Shown here: positions 6,465 through 14,215 of the stretch, one piece after another
Layout: the number at the start of each line of letters is the position of its first letter
Position numbering within the stretch: the first letter of the stretch is position 1
From: an uncultured Gemmatimonadota bacterium
GTDB lineage: Bacteria > Gemmatimonadota > Gemmatimonadetes > Gemmatimonadales > Gemmatimonadaceae
Direction of reading: 5' to 3'
DNA length: 19,735 nucleotides
Assembly (NCBI GenBank): GCA_903894655.1
Contig: CAITQY010000648.1
Location: forward strand, 1-19,735
Notes under the pieces: generated by a model
Database searches by the model: none
What the model saw: the letters and a program-made list of their open reading frames with translations, nothing else
Told to the model about the DNA's origin: nothing
Program-made: the position numbers and the translations under genes

Positions 6465-7259
6465 CTATTCCAGCACCCCTCGCCCGCGATACCCCTTCGT
6501 GATACGGCTCTCGTAGCCGTTGGCGGGGTCGCGCCCCATACTGATCGACTTCTGCACCGCCACCGGACCGCGGTTGTACACCAGCAACGCCAGCTTCAGG
6601 TCGCCCTTGTAGTCGCGAATCAGGCCACGCAGGTACTTGAAGCCGATCCGCAGGTTCACGTCGGGGTCGAGCAGCTGCTCCCGGGTGACGTTGGGTTCGT
6701 ACTCGCGCGCGGTGCCGAGCATCAGCTGCGTGAGCCCCAAGGCCCCGGCTGGGCTCACGGCCCGTGGGTTGAAGACGCTTTCCACGCGAACCAGTCGGAA
6801 GGCCAGTTCCGGCTCGATGCCGGCGGTCGTGGCGGCGTCGTAGATGCGGCGGGCAAGGTCCGGCTTGATACGGTACTTCGCGCTGTAGCTATAGATGCGG
6901 TGCCATCGACTGAGCGACTCGCCGCGCTCGCGCTCCTTCGCATCGAGCCCGAACGGGAGGGGCAGTGCGGCCACGCCCTTCGAGCGCTTGAGCACTTCAC
7001 CCGCCGGACGCCAGAGCGGCTGGATCGGCAGGCTGGCCACATTCGATGCGGCGGCAGCGGGCGACATCAGGACGGTCCCTGACGTGGCCGGGACCACAAC
7101 CCTCGTGGGCGGCTCAGGGGTGACCAGCACGGCGAGCGTGAACACCACCGCTGCCGCCACGAACACCTTCGTCAAGCGACGCTGTGCAAAACGACGATGC
7201 ATCCGTCGTTGGCGAGCCACCGCGTCGCGGCTCGGTACTTTCGTGGTCGAATCGGTCAT
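6465..7259 (-). CDS. Membrane-anchored lytic transglycosylase (SLT domain)
   Basis: A 264-aa protein starting at ATG 7259, with GAGAGG a few bases upstream. A basic N-terminus (RRMHRRFAQRR) precedes one hydrophobic segment at about residues 30-47, giving a signal anchor or uncleaved signal. The SLT domain covers about 145-255: catalytic Glu160 in LVRVESVFNP, then SPAGALGLTQLMLGTA, NLRIGFKYLRGL and ALLVYNRGP. The last motif has NRGP where most relatives have NAGP or NGGP. The enzyme should cleave peptidoglycan glycan strands in the periplasm. It begins 24 bp after moaC and is followed within 66 bp by the small peptide gene, so it may share an operon with the peptide/Hint locus; wall opening for peptide export is one possible link, but this is only context. 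Confidence 0.88.
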   Translation of the reverse strand: MTDSTTKVPSRDAVARQRRMHRRFAQRRLTKVFVAAAVVFTLAVLVTPEPPTRVVVPATSGTVLMSPAAAASNVASLPIQPLWRPAGEVLKRSKGVAALPLPFGLDAKERERGESLSRWHRIYSYSAKYRIKPDLARRIYDAATTAGIEPELAFRLVRVESVFNPRAVSPAGALGLTQLMLGTAREYEPNVTREQLLDPDVNLRIGFKYLRGLIRDYKGDLKLALLVYNRGPVAVQKSISMGRDPANGYESRITKGYRGRGVLE

Positions 7260-7283
7260 GACACCTCTCGATCAGCAGGATAC

Positions 7284-7790
7284 TCACGGACCCCGGGTGA
7301 AGTCCCCCTTCGTGCCGCCGCGCTTCTCGCGCAGCACGATCTCGGAGATCACCATCGTGCGGTCGATTGCCTTCGCCATGTCGTAGATCGTTAACAACGC
7401 CACGGAGACTGCAGTCAACGCTTCCATCTCCACCCCGGTCTGGGCGGTGGTTCTGACGAATCCCTCGACCCGAAGACCCGGCAGGGATTCATCAATGGTA
7501 ACCCGGACATCGATCCCCGACAAAGGGAGCGGGTGGCACAGCGGGATCAGGTCGGCGGTCCGCTTGGCGGCCTGGATGCCCGCCAGCCGTGCCACCGGAA
7601 TCACATCGCCTTTCTTTAACGTGTTGCTCTGTATGGCTTTCAGTGTGTTCGGCTCCATCGAGATCGAGCCACTGGCCAGCGCCGACCGGATCGAAATCGG
7701 CTTCTCGGCCACGTCCACCATGGTGAAATTTCCTGCCGCATCGAGGTGCGAAAACTCGCGCGCGGGCATTTCCGGCTTGCTTGGAGTCAC
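7284..7790 (-). CDS. moaC: Cyclic pyranopterin monophosphate synthase MoaC
   Basis: A 168-aa protein that converts 3',8-cyclo-7,8-dihydro-GTP, made by MoaA, to cyclic pyranopterin monophosphate in molybdenum cofactor synthesis. Hallmarks: FSHLD, MVDVAEK, KKGDVIPVARLAGIQAAKRT, LIPLCHPL, GVEMEALTAVSVA, YDMAKAIDR and EKRGGTKGDF. Numbering from the GTG, the residues equivalent to E. coli Lys51, Asp128 and Lys131 are Lys60, Asp137 and Lys140, a constant offset of 9. The GTG start at 7790 overlaps the upstream holB stop as GTGA, which favours it over the ATG at 7769. The rest of the pathway is not nearby; a MOSC-domain protein lies 8 kb away. Confidence 0.96.
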   Translation of the reverse strand: MTPSKPEMPAREFSHLDAAGNFTMVDVAEKPISIRSALASGSISMEPNTLKAIQSNTLKKGDVIPVARLAGIQAAKRTADLIPLCHPLPLSGIDVRVTIDESLPGLRVEGFVRTTAQTGVEMEALTAVSVALLTIYDMAKAIDRTMVISEIVLREKRGGTKGDFTRGP

Positions 7791-8878
7791 GGGCGAAGAG
7801 TCCGATGAAGGGAGGACAGCAGCGAGGCGCCCAGCAGCTGCGGGCTCACATTGCCCTGCGCTTTGGCCTTCGCGAATTCAACATCCACCACCGCCGAGGC
7901 GGTGCGGCGCGCGTCGGCATCGCGTCCGATATCGACCATCTGTTTGGCGCGTGCATGCAACAGATGCGTGAGCGCCTCCAGGGTATCGGTGAACGCGCCG
8001 CGCGCACCCGACACGCCCTGACGGGCCGCCGCCTTGATCCGTTCCGCGGTGCCGTCCGGCGTAGACGGCTGCAAGGCAGCATCGAGAATGCGCCGCGCGG
8101 CGGTAAACGCCGCCGCCATCGATTCGCCCGCGAACAGCTCGCCCGGCGCGCCATTCATCCGCGCCAACGCTTCGTCGCGCGGTACACGGGCAAGCTTGCG
8201 CTCCACCACGGCGTCACCGAGAAACGCCTCGATATCAGCGCGACTCAGCGGTGGGACGCGAATGGCGACCACGCGTGACTTGATCGTGGGCAACAGGTTG
8301 CCCGGTTCGCTGGTGGTCAGAATGATCGTCGTGCCCGGCGGCGGCTCCTCGAGCAACTTGAGGAACGCGTTGGCCGCCGCGTCCGCCCCTTCCTGTGCGA
8401 CCATGCGCTCCGCGTCGCCAACGACGAACACGGCGCGCTTGGCCATTGCCGGCCGCAGCGACGCCTGCTGCACCAAGGCCCGCACCGTACTCACGTACAG
8501 CGCCTCGGTACCGGGAGGCGGCGCCCAAAGCCCGTCGGCCTCCATGCGCTCGGCGATCGCCTCGTTGTAGTCGGCCTTCACGTCGTCCGGGGACGGGTCG
8601 CCGTCCTTCAGGCGGGGGCGCGGGAAGAACCAGTGCAGGTCGGGGTGCATGCCGCGCTCGGTGTAGCGGCAGTGCTGGCACCCCCCACACGGTGCCTCGA
8701 GCCGCTCCGGCAGGGCGCGCTCGCAGAGCAGGTATTGGCCGAGCCAAAGTCCGAGGCGCTGCTTGCCGACACCGCGTCGACCCTGCAGCATGAGGCTGGC
8801 CGGCAGCCGATCATCGGCGGCCGCCGCCGTGAGTCGATGCCGCAGGGCGGCATGTCCGTAGAGCGGGCGAAGCGACAT
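7787..8878 (-). CDS. holB: DNA polymerase III delta' subunit
   Basis: A 363-aa clamp-loader AAA+ protein. It begins MSLRPLYGHAALRHRL, as usual for delta'. The P-loop region is GRRGVGKQ (33-40), lacking the normal Thr/Ser after Lys, consistent with delta' not hydrolysing ATP. The zinc module has Cys52, Cys64, Cys67 and Cys70 (CGGCQHC). Further motifs are VFVVGDAERM, ANAFLKLLEEPPPGTTIILTT and LLPTIKSRV. The usual SRC motif reads SRV here. The C-terminal part is Ala-rich and helical, as in the collar domain. The gene is first in a minus-strand series with moaC (4-bp overlap) and diverges from the peptidase gene across 46 bp, where both promoters must lie. Confidence 0.92.
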   Translation of the reverse strand: MSLRPLYGHAALRHRLTAAAADDRLPASLMLQGRRGVGKQRLGLWLGQYLLCERALPERLEAPCGGCQHCRYTERGMHPDLHWFFPRPRLKDGDPSPDDVKADYNEAIAERMEADGLWAPPPGTEALYVSTVRALVQQASLRPAMAKRAVFVVGDAERMVAQEGADAAANAFLKLLEEPPPGTTIILTTSEPGNLLPTIKSRVVAIRVPPLSRADIEAFLGDAVVERKLARVPRDEALARMNGAPGELFAGESMAAAFTAARRILDAALQPSTPDGTAERIKAAARQGVSGARGAFTDTLEALTHLLHARAKQMVDIGRDADARRTASAVVDVEFAKAKAQGNVSPQLLGASLLSSLHRTLRP

Positions 8879-8924
8879 GCGCGCAATATGCAGGGATCAC
8901 CGTCCTCCCCGTCAGTCCGCCTTC

Positions 8925-10145
8925 ATGACTCCGATGATTCAATTCTCTGGTCTATTCACTCGCCTCGCGGCCATCGGTTTGGTGATGAGCGCCGCGTTGG
9001 TACCCGTGAGCGCCCAACCGCGCGCGCGCGCCATGGGGCTGGCTCCCGGCGTGTTCACCCCGGGGCCCAACAACGCGATCACCGATGTGGCCGGCGTGCG
9101 CGTGGGCCATGAAACGGTCACCATGGGCGACTCCATCCGCACCGGCGTCACGGCCATCGTGCCGCATGGGGGCGACCTGTACCGTGATCGCGTGCCGGCG
9201 GCGCTGCACGTGGGCAACGGCTTCGGCAAGCTGCTGGGGGTGACCCAGCTGCGGGAATTGGGCGAGCTCGAAACGCCGATCCTGCTTACCTGCACGTTGT
9301 GTATCTGGCAGGCGGGGGAGGCGCTCGCGCAGTACATGCTGGCGAAGCCGGAGAACACGAACGTGCGGTCGATCAACCCGGTGGTCGGCGAAACGAACGA
9401 TGGGCAGCTGAACGCCACGCGGGCGCGCCCGGGGATCGCCGCCGCCGTGAACCGGGCCTTGGCGACCGCCGACACAGGTCGGGTAACCGAAGGCAGCGTC
9501 GGTGCGGGGCACGGCACCGTGATGTTTGGCTGGAAGGGGGGCATCGGGACGTCGTCGCGTAAGCTGCCGGCCTCACTGGGCGGCTACACCGTGGGGGTGA
9601 TCGTGCAGGGCAATTACGGTGGCGTGCTGCAGATGGCGGGGGTGCCGGTCGGTCAGTTGCTGGGGCGGTACGCCTTTCAGCGCGACGTCGAGCGCGCCGC
9701 CGACAGCACGCCGGGCGGCGCCTTTGGGGGATCCTTTCCGGGGGATCTCGGCGCCGAGCGGGGGGACGGATCGTGCATGATCGTGATTGCCACCGACGCA
9801 CCGATCCTGTCGCGCAATCTCGAGCGATTGGGGGCGCGAGCGGTCATGGGGCTGGCGCGTACCGGCTCGAGCGCGTCGAATGGCTCGGGTGACTACGTGA
9901 TCGCCTTCTCCACCTCGCCGCGCGTGCGTCGGTCGCCGGATGCCGCGCTGTCCACTAACGACGAGGTGGGGAACGAAGCCATGTCGGCGCTGTTTCAAGC
10001 GGTAACAGAAGCGACCGAAGAGGCGTTGTATGATGCGTTGCTGATGGCCACCCCGGTGTCCACGCGGGCCGGACGCGTGAACCCACTGCCGCGTGATTCC
10101 GTGCGGCTGTTGCTGGACGCCCGCGGCATTCGCTCCCCCAGATAA
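8925..10145 (+). CDS. Exported P1-family (DmpA-like) self-processing aminopeptidase/amidase
   Basis: A 406-aa protein from the ATG at 8925, chosen because it gives a proper signal peptide (hydrophobic segment to about residue 28, probable cleavage VSA-QP). An open frame continues upstream to 8877 but would add a non-signal extension over the divergent promoter. The family (peptidase S58/P1, DmpA, BapA) is an Ntn-type hydrolase that cuts itself between Gly and Ser to expose the nucleophile; here that junction is Gly282-Ser283 in ERGDGSCMIVIATDAPIL. Other family blocks: ITDVAGVRVGHET, TGVTAIVPHGG, VGNGFGKLLGV, VVGETNDGQLN, GSVGAGHGTVMFGWKGGIGTSSR and VIVQGNYGG. Relatives release N-terminal L- or D-amino acids or beta-peptides; the substrate here is unknown. 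A polytopic membrane protein gene follows after 11 bp. Confidence 0.93.
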   Translation: MTPMIQFSGLFTRLAAIGLVMSAALVPVSAQPRARAMGLAPGVFTPGPNNAITDVAGVRVGHETVTMGDSIRTGVTAIVPHGGDLYRDRVPAALHVGNGFGKLLGVTQLRELGELETPILLTCTLCIWQAGEALAQYMLAKPENTNVRSINPVVGETNDGQLNATRARPGIAAAVNRALATADTGRVTEGSVGAGHGTVMFGWKGGIGTSSRKLPASLGGYTVGVIVQGNYGGVLQMAGVPVGQLLGRYAFQRDVERAADSTPGGAFGGSFPGDLGAERGDGSCMIVIATDAPILSRNLERLGARAVMGLARTGSSASNGSGDYVIAFSTSPRVRRSPDAALSTNDEVGNEAMSALFQAVTEATEEALYDALLMATPVSTRAGRVNPLPRDSVRLLLDARGIRSPR

Positions 10146-10156
10146 TCGAACCGAAC

Positions 10157-11368
10157 ATGGATGCAGCGTCTCTCCACATGGCGAGCGATCACCGGAGGCG
10201 CGCCGACGTGCGCGCGACGGCGGGTACCATCCCGTGGCAGTTGGCGGCGGTGGTGTTCGCGGCCACCAGCGTGATCGTGGGGCTGATCTGGGATATCTCG
10301 TGGCACATGACGATTGGCCGCGACACGTTCTGGACGCCGGCGCACTTGGCGATCTACACCGGTGGGGCGGTGGCCGGGCTGGCGTGCGGCTTCGAGGTGC
10401 TGCGTCGCTCGTTCTTTACGAGTGGTGCACCCGCCGATGGGGTCACCGTGTGGCGCCTGTTCCATGGCCCGCTCGGGGGCTGGCTGTGCATCTGGGGGGC
10501 CGTGGCGATGCTGACGTCGGCGCCATTCGACGACTGGTGGCATGCCGCGTACGGCCTCGATGTGAAGATCATCAGTCCGCCGCATGCGCTGTTGGCGCTG
10601 GGCTTTGTCACGATTCTCGGCGGCGCCCTGATCATGGCGGTGGCCGTGCAGGGACGCGAGGCCGATCGGCATGACGCGAGCGCAGCTGGTGGCGCCGAGC
10701 CGGCAGGCATCGCGCCGTACGTCGTGGCGTATACCGGTGGGCTCGTGCTCGCGATGCTGTCCATCTTCACGACCGAGTATCACGATCGCGAAGCGATGCA
10801 CCTGGGCAGCTTCTACGTGGTGTCGTCGCTGGTCTTCCCGTTCGCCATGGTCGCGGCGGCGCGCAGCACGCGGCTCCGGTACGGCGCCACTGCAACGGCG
10901 GCCGTGTATACGCTGGTGATGTGCGTGCAGCTGTGGCTGTTGCCGCTGTTCGAAGGGTCGCCCAAGCTGGGGCCGATCCGCACGGCGGTCACGCACATGG
11001 TGTCGCTGGACTTCCCGCTGCTGTTGTTGCTTCCCGCCATCGGCATTGACCTGCTCATGCCGCGCATTCGCGAGCGCGGTGCGTGGCTGCAGGCCGCCCT
11101 GCTGGGCGTCCTGTTCCTCATGGTGCACGCCGCGACTCAGTGGCCGTTCGCGAATTTTCTGGTGAGCGATGCCTCGCGGAACTGGTTCTTCAACACGGAC
11201 AACATTCCGTACCAGATGCCGCCCGATTGGCTGCGGCCGATGCGCCGGTTCGCGATCGAGTCGGCCACGCAGACGGTGCGCGCCTTTGGCGTGGCGCTCG
11301 TGCTGGCCGTGTTGTCGGCGCGGGCCGGACTCGGATGGGGTCGTTGGCTGCGCTCGGTGCGTCGGTGA
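10157..11368 (+). CDS. Polytopic membrane protein of unknown function with His-rich transmembrane motifs
   Basis: A 403-aa protein with about ten predicted hydrophobic segments. I do not recognise a named family with certainty. Notable are polar residues next to membrane segments: DISWHMTIGRDTFWTPAH, DDWWHAAYGLD, ISPPHALLALG and TTEYHDREAMH. These His, Asp and Trp clusters could form a metal or heme site, as in CtaG-like or copper-handling membrane proteins, but that is inference. The start ATG at 10157 lacks a clear Shine-Dalgarno; ATG 10178 is an alternative. The gene begins 11 bp after the peptidase and its stop overlaps the next gene as GTGA, so it is almost certainly co-translated with that Met/His-rich protein. 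Confidence 0.8.
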   Translation: MDAASLHMASDHRRRADVRATAGTIPWQLAAVVFAATSVIVGLIWDISWHMTIGRDTFWTPAHLAIYTGGAVAGLACGFEVLRRSFFTSGAPADGVTVWRLFHGPLGGWLCIWGAVAMLTSAPFDDWWHAAYGLDVKIISPPHALLALGFVTILGGALIMAVAVQGREADRHDASAAGGAEPAGIAPYVVAYTGGLVLAMLSIFTTEYHDREAMHLGSFYVVSSLVFPFAMVAAARSTRLRYGATATAAVYTLVMCVQLWLLPLFEGSPKLGPIRTAVTHMVSLDFPLLLLLPAIGIDLLMPRIRERGAWLQAALLGVLFLMVHAATQWPFANFLVSDASRNWFFNTDNIPYQMPPDWLRPMRRFAIESATQTVRAFGVALVLAVLSARAGLGWGRWLRSVRR

Positions 11369-12996
11369 CCGCCGCGCGCCTCACGCGACCCGGCGGGCTG
11401 TTGTCCCGTTTCGGCGCGCGGCTCACGGTGCTTGGCAGCGTGCTGTTGGCGTTCGTGCTGCTGTCGGGGCACATCGGTACCAATCAGGTGGTCTTTGAAG
11501 GGCAGGCCGGTGGTTATCCCGTGCGCGTGCTGATCAACCCGCCTGGCGTGGTTCCGGGGCAGGTGCCGATCACGGTGCGCGTGCTGCGCGGGACCCCGAC
11601 GCGCGTGACGGTGCGAGCGGCGCAATGGAACGTGGGCACGAAGGGCGCGCCACCGGCGGAAGACGCCGCCCTGGTGCCCGGTGACTCCGGCCTTTGGGCG
11701 CTCGACGTGTGGATCATGACGGCAAGCGTCTACGCGGTGTATGTGGCGGTGGAGGGGCCGGCGGGCAGCGGCACGGTGGTGGTGCCCATGCAAACCAGCG
11801 CCACCAGAACACTGGGCATGGAGTGCGGCATGGGCGCGCTGTTGCTGGCGCTCGGCACGCTGCTGGTGGCCGGCATGCTCACGATCATCGGCGCGGCCGT
11901 GCGCGAAGGGCCGGTGGCGCCCGGACTGTCACCGCCGCCGGCGCGCGTGCGCGGCGCCCGCATCGCGATGGCATCCGGTGCGGCCCTGCTGGCGCTCGCG
12001 CTGTTCGGCGGATCGGCGTGGTGGGACGTGGAAGCGCGCGCCTACCAGCGTCGGATGTTGAAGCCGATCGCGATGCAGGCGTCGGTGCGGTTGCTCGACA
12101 CCGAACGCGTGCTCACGATGGCGATCACCGATTCGTTGTGGCGCACCAATCGCTTCGCGCCGATCATGCCCGACCACGGCAAGTTGATGCACCTGTTCCT
12201 GATCCGGGCCGACGGCGCGGAGACGGAGAGCGCGCTGGCGCATCTGCATCCGTTGCGCGTGCACGCCGACACGTTCGTGACGCGCGTGCCGCCAGTGCCA
12301 GCGGGACGGTACCTGCTGTTCGGCGATCTGCTGTTGCAGAACGGCGCCCAGCGCACGCTGGTGGACACGATCGATGTGCCGGTGGCTCCGGTGGTGCCGG
12401 GGGAGGATGGCGCCGTCGCCGCGGCGGTGAGTGCGGCCGTGCTGCCCGCGCTCGACCGTGATGACGCATGGAGCGCGGTGACACCCGTGTCGCTCGGTGC
12501 GGCGTTTCGTTTGGCGAGTGGCGGGATGATGGTGCTTACCGCTGATGCGCGCGTGGACGCCGGTCGTGATCTCCGGCTGGTGGCCACCGTCACGAACGCC
12601 GATGGATCGCCGTCGACGCTGACGCCGTACATGGGCATGGGTGGACACGCGATGGTGCTGCGCCGCGATGCCGGCGTGTTCATGCACCTGCATCCGATGG
12701 GCACGGCGAGCATGACCGCGCAGGCGCAGCTCATGCGCCGCGAGCGCGGCGATACGGCGCTGCTCGATGCGGCGCAGATCGGCTCGGCGGAGATCGCGTT
12801 GGTGATGGGCGCCGCCGAAGCGGCAGACAGCGGTGCGAACGCGATGCCGGGTATGCACGCCATGGGGTCGGCCGCGCTCGCGTTCCCCTTCGCCTTTCCG
12901 ACCGCCGGCGCGTACCGCGTGTTCGTGCAGGTGCGGCGCAACGGCGTGGTGGAAACGGCCGCTTTCGATGTGTCGGTGGGAGAGAAGGGGCGCTGA
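11365..12996 (+). CDS. Membrane protein with YtkA/CopC-like Met/His-rich periplasmic domains
   Basis: The GTG at 11365 gives a 543-aa protein and overlaps the previous stop as GTGA. An open frame runs upstream to 11083, but that part is the other gene in shadow. Predicted layout: membrane segment 20-37; a beta-rich YtkA/FixH-like domain about 45-150 with INPPGVVPGQVPITVRVLRG; two membrane segments near 155-178 and 200-217; then a long periplasmic part with two more domains of similar type. Potential soft-metal ligands cluster as MPDHGKLMH (about 268-276), ALAHLHPLR (about 290), YMGMGGHAM (about 422), VFMHLHPMG (about 438) and AMPGMHAMG (about 493). The end (FPTAGAYRVFVQVRRNG) is typical of YtkA-like folds. 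A role in copper handling or in assembly of a metal enzyme is plausible but unproven. Confidence 0.75.
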   Translation: MTAARLTRPGGLLSRFGARLTVLGSVLLAFVLLSGHIGTNQVVFEGQAGGYPVRVLINPPGVVPGQVPITVRVLRGTPTRVTVRAAQWNVGTKGAPPAEDAALVPGDSGLWALDVWIMTASVYAVYVAVEGPAGSGTVVVPMQTSATRTLGMECGMGALLLALGTLLVAGMLTIIGAAVREGPVAPGLSPPPARVRGARIAMASGAALLALALFGGSAWWDVEARAYQRRMLKPIAMQASVRLLDTERVLTMAITDSLWRTNRFAPIMPDHGKLMHLFLIRADGAETESALAHLHPLRVHADTFVTRVPPVPAGRYLLFGDLLLQNGAQRTLVDTIDVPVAPVVPGEDGAVAAAVSAAVLPALDRDDAWSAVTPVSLGAAFRLASGGMMVLTADARVDAGRDLRLVATVTNADGSPSTLTPYMGMGGHAMVLRRDAGVFMHLHPMGTASMTAQAQLMRRERGDTALLDAAQIGSAEIALVMGAAEAADSGANAMPGMHAMGSAALAFPFAFPTAGAYRVFVQVRRNGVVETAAFDVSVGEKGR

Positions 12997-13011
12997 CGTT
13001 GCCTGTCTTTC

Positions 13012-13040
13012 TTGTGGCGCTGTATCACGCGTGATACATT
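13012..13040 (+). promoter_or_regulatory. Possible promoter overlapping the TA operator
   Basis: TTGTGG at 13012-13017 and TACATT at 13035-13040 are 17 bp apart, a weak sigma-70-like match. The pair spans the palindrome, so a repressor bound there would block it. Transcription would start near the antitoxin ATG at 13046, giving little or no leader. This is a weak prediction. Confidence 0.25.
13021..13038. promoter_or_regulatory. Perfect 18-bp palindrome, likely operator of the toxin-antitoxin operon
   Basis: TGTATCACGCGTGATACA is a perfect inverted repeat with no spacer, ending 7 bp before the antitoxin ATG. Phd/YefM-family antitoxins bind short palindromes in their own promoter and are helped by the toxin as co-repressor, so autoregulation of the downstream pair is the natural reading. 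Confidence 0.75.
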
Positions 13041-13045
13041 GCAGA

Positions 13046-13282
13046 ATGGATACCGTCTCCGTCCGAGAGCTCCGCAACAACGGTGGGCGCGTGCTGCAGC
13101 GCGTCGCCGACGGCGAAACGCTGACCGTGACCATGGACGGCGAGCCGATCGCTGAATTGCGCCCGGTGCCGGGTCGTGGTGTGCCGGCGGCGACGCTGCT
13201 CAAGCGGTGGCGCCGGTTACCACCAGTCAACGCGCAGCAACTGCGCGCCGATCTCGACGGCGTCATGGATGGATCGTTGTGA
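13046..13282 (+). CDS. Phd/YefM-family antitoxin
   Basis: A 78-aa protein from the ATG at 13046. The N-terminal DNA-binding and dimerisation fold is recognisable: MDTVSVRELRNNGGRVLQRV, GETLTVTMDGEPIAELRPV. The C-terminal 30 or so residues (RWRRLPPVNAQQLRADLDG) form the helix expected to wrap around the toxin. It neutralises the PIN-domain toxin encoded next and represses the operon at the adjacent palindrome. The stop codon overlaps the toxin's GTG start, which enforces coupled translation with antitoxin first. YefM/Phd antitoxins paired with VapC-type PIN toxins are a common combination. Confidence 0.9.
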   Translation: MDTVSVRELRNNGGRVLQRVADGETLTVTMDGEPIAELRPVPGRGVPAATLLKRWRRLPPVNAQQLRADLDGVMDGSL

Positions 13283-13704
13283 TCGATCGCGTGCGCCATG
13301 CGCGTGGAATTCTCGATACAAGCACGGTCATCCTGCTCAGTCGATTAGACGATCCGACCGTGCTGCCCGACGAACCGTTGATCACGGCGATCACGTTGGC
13401 CGAGTTGACGGTCGGTCCGTTGGTGGCCACGTCGGATACGGAGCGTGCGGCGCGTCAGGCGCATCTGCAGCAGGCCGAATCGGACTTCGAGGCATTGCCC
13501 TTCGACGCCGCAGCGGCCCGCGCGTTCGGACGCGTGGCCGCGGCGCTCCGGCAGTCGGGACGCAAGACGGCGGCGCGTTCGTACGACGCCATGATCGCCG
13601 CCACCGCGCTGGCGTGTGCGTTGCCGGTGTACACGTGCAACCCCGACGATTTCGGCGGTATCGACGGACTCGAGGTCGTGGCGGTGCCCGTCCCCACGCG
13701 CTGA
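13279..13704 (+). CDS. VapC-like PIN-domain ribonuclease toxin
   Basis: A 141-aa protein from the GTG at 13279, which overlaps the antitoxin stop as GTGA; the longer open frame from 13207 lies inside the antitoxin. The PIN-domain acidic residues are present: Asp13 (ILDTSTVILL), Glu42 (ITLAELTVGP), Asp103 (SYDAMIAATAL) and Asp123/Asp124 (TCNPDDF). They bind Mg2+ or Mn2+ for endoribonuclease activity; VapC toxins usually cut tRNA or rRNA and stop growth. The catalytic set is complete, so the toxin is probably active. It is the last gene before a hairpin and a convergent operon. Confidence 0.92.
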   Translation: MIDRVRHARGILDTSTVILLSRLDDPTVLPDEPLITAITLAELTVGPLVATSDTERAARQAHLQQAESDFEALPFDAAAARAFGRVAAALRQSGRKTAARSYDAMIAATALACALPVYTCNPDDFGGIDGLEVVAVPVPTR

Positions 13705-13727
13705 ACGATGTCACTCGCCATGGTGAT

Positions 13728-13748
13728 CTGACGGCAGCAGACCGTCAG
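13728..13748. terminator. Hairpin between convergent operons
   Basis: CTGACGG at 13728-13734 and CCGTCAG at 13742-13748 form a perfect 7-bp stem with a 7-base loop. It sits 23 bp after the toxin stop and overlaps the stop of the convergent binding-protein gene. There is no U-tract, so it may be a bidirectional stabilising hairpin rather than a strong intrinsic terminator. Confidence 0.45.
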
Positions 13749-14206
13749 TTCGTCACGCGAATCATGAGTGACTTGGGAATGCCGGGCGTCGCCGTGGGGA
13801 CGAGTCCGACCGCACCCGGCGTGCGCTGAACGTACGCCAGGACCTCGGCGGCAGAGTCCTGCGGGACCGGCGGATTTGCGCGGCCCTGAAACACGATCGC
13901 CAGCCAGTAGCGCTGCATGGCGGCCCGCGTCATTCCCAGCGCCTGACGCGCGAAGAGGTCGGTGAAGTCCGCGCGCGCCGACGGCAGCACCACGGTGACG
14001 GGCTGCTTGGTGGGCCAGATCGACTGCTCGCCGCGAAAGATACGGCGAAGCTCAGGGACGCTCACCTGGGAGAGATCGGTGCCGTTGGCCACCACGACGA
14101 AGTCGAAGGACGCCGGCGCGCCGCCGGCCACCTGCGCGGCGAGTGGACGCCATGACGGCACCAGCGCGGCGACGGCCAGCAGCAGACAGAATCGCAAGAT
14201 CAACAT
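13745..14206 (-). CDS. Short PstS-like periplasmic substrate-binding protein
   Basis: A 153-aa protein from the ATG at 14206, which has AAGGGGTGG just upstream; a GTG two codons earlier (14212) is less likely. An N-terminal signal peptide runs to about residue 24 (PLAAQ). The mature part matches the small phosphate-ABC-type binding-protein family: DFVVVANGTDLSQVSVPELRRIFRGE, WPTKQPVTVVLPSARADFTDLFARQALGM, and GAVGLVPT near the end. It has about half the length of true PstS, and no permease or ATPase is nearby, so transport is doubtful; such proteins are often paired with a porin or sensor. The Shine-Dalgarno overlaps the stop of the upstream porin gene, so the two are translationally linked. 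Confidence 0.8.
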   Translation of the reverse strand: MLILRFCLLLAVAALVPSWRPLAAQVAGGAPASFDFVVVANGTDLSQVSVPELRRIFRGEQSIWPTKQPVTVVLPSARADFTDLFARQALGMTRAAMQRYWLAIVFQGRANPPVPQDSAAEVLAYVQRTPGAVGLVPTATPGIPKSLMIRVTN

Positions 14207-14215
14207 ATCCACCCC

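Noticed and set aside
9995..11128. Long minus-strand open frame opposite the peptidase and membrane-protein genes
   Set aside because: Composition is shadow-like (His, Arg, Gln rich) and there is no ribosome binding site or recognisable motif.
11929..13299. Long minus-strand open frame opposite the Met/His-rich gene and the antitoxin
   Set aside because: It is Arg/His-rich with no domain signature and lies antisense to well-supported genes; it is a product of GC-rich codon bias.
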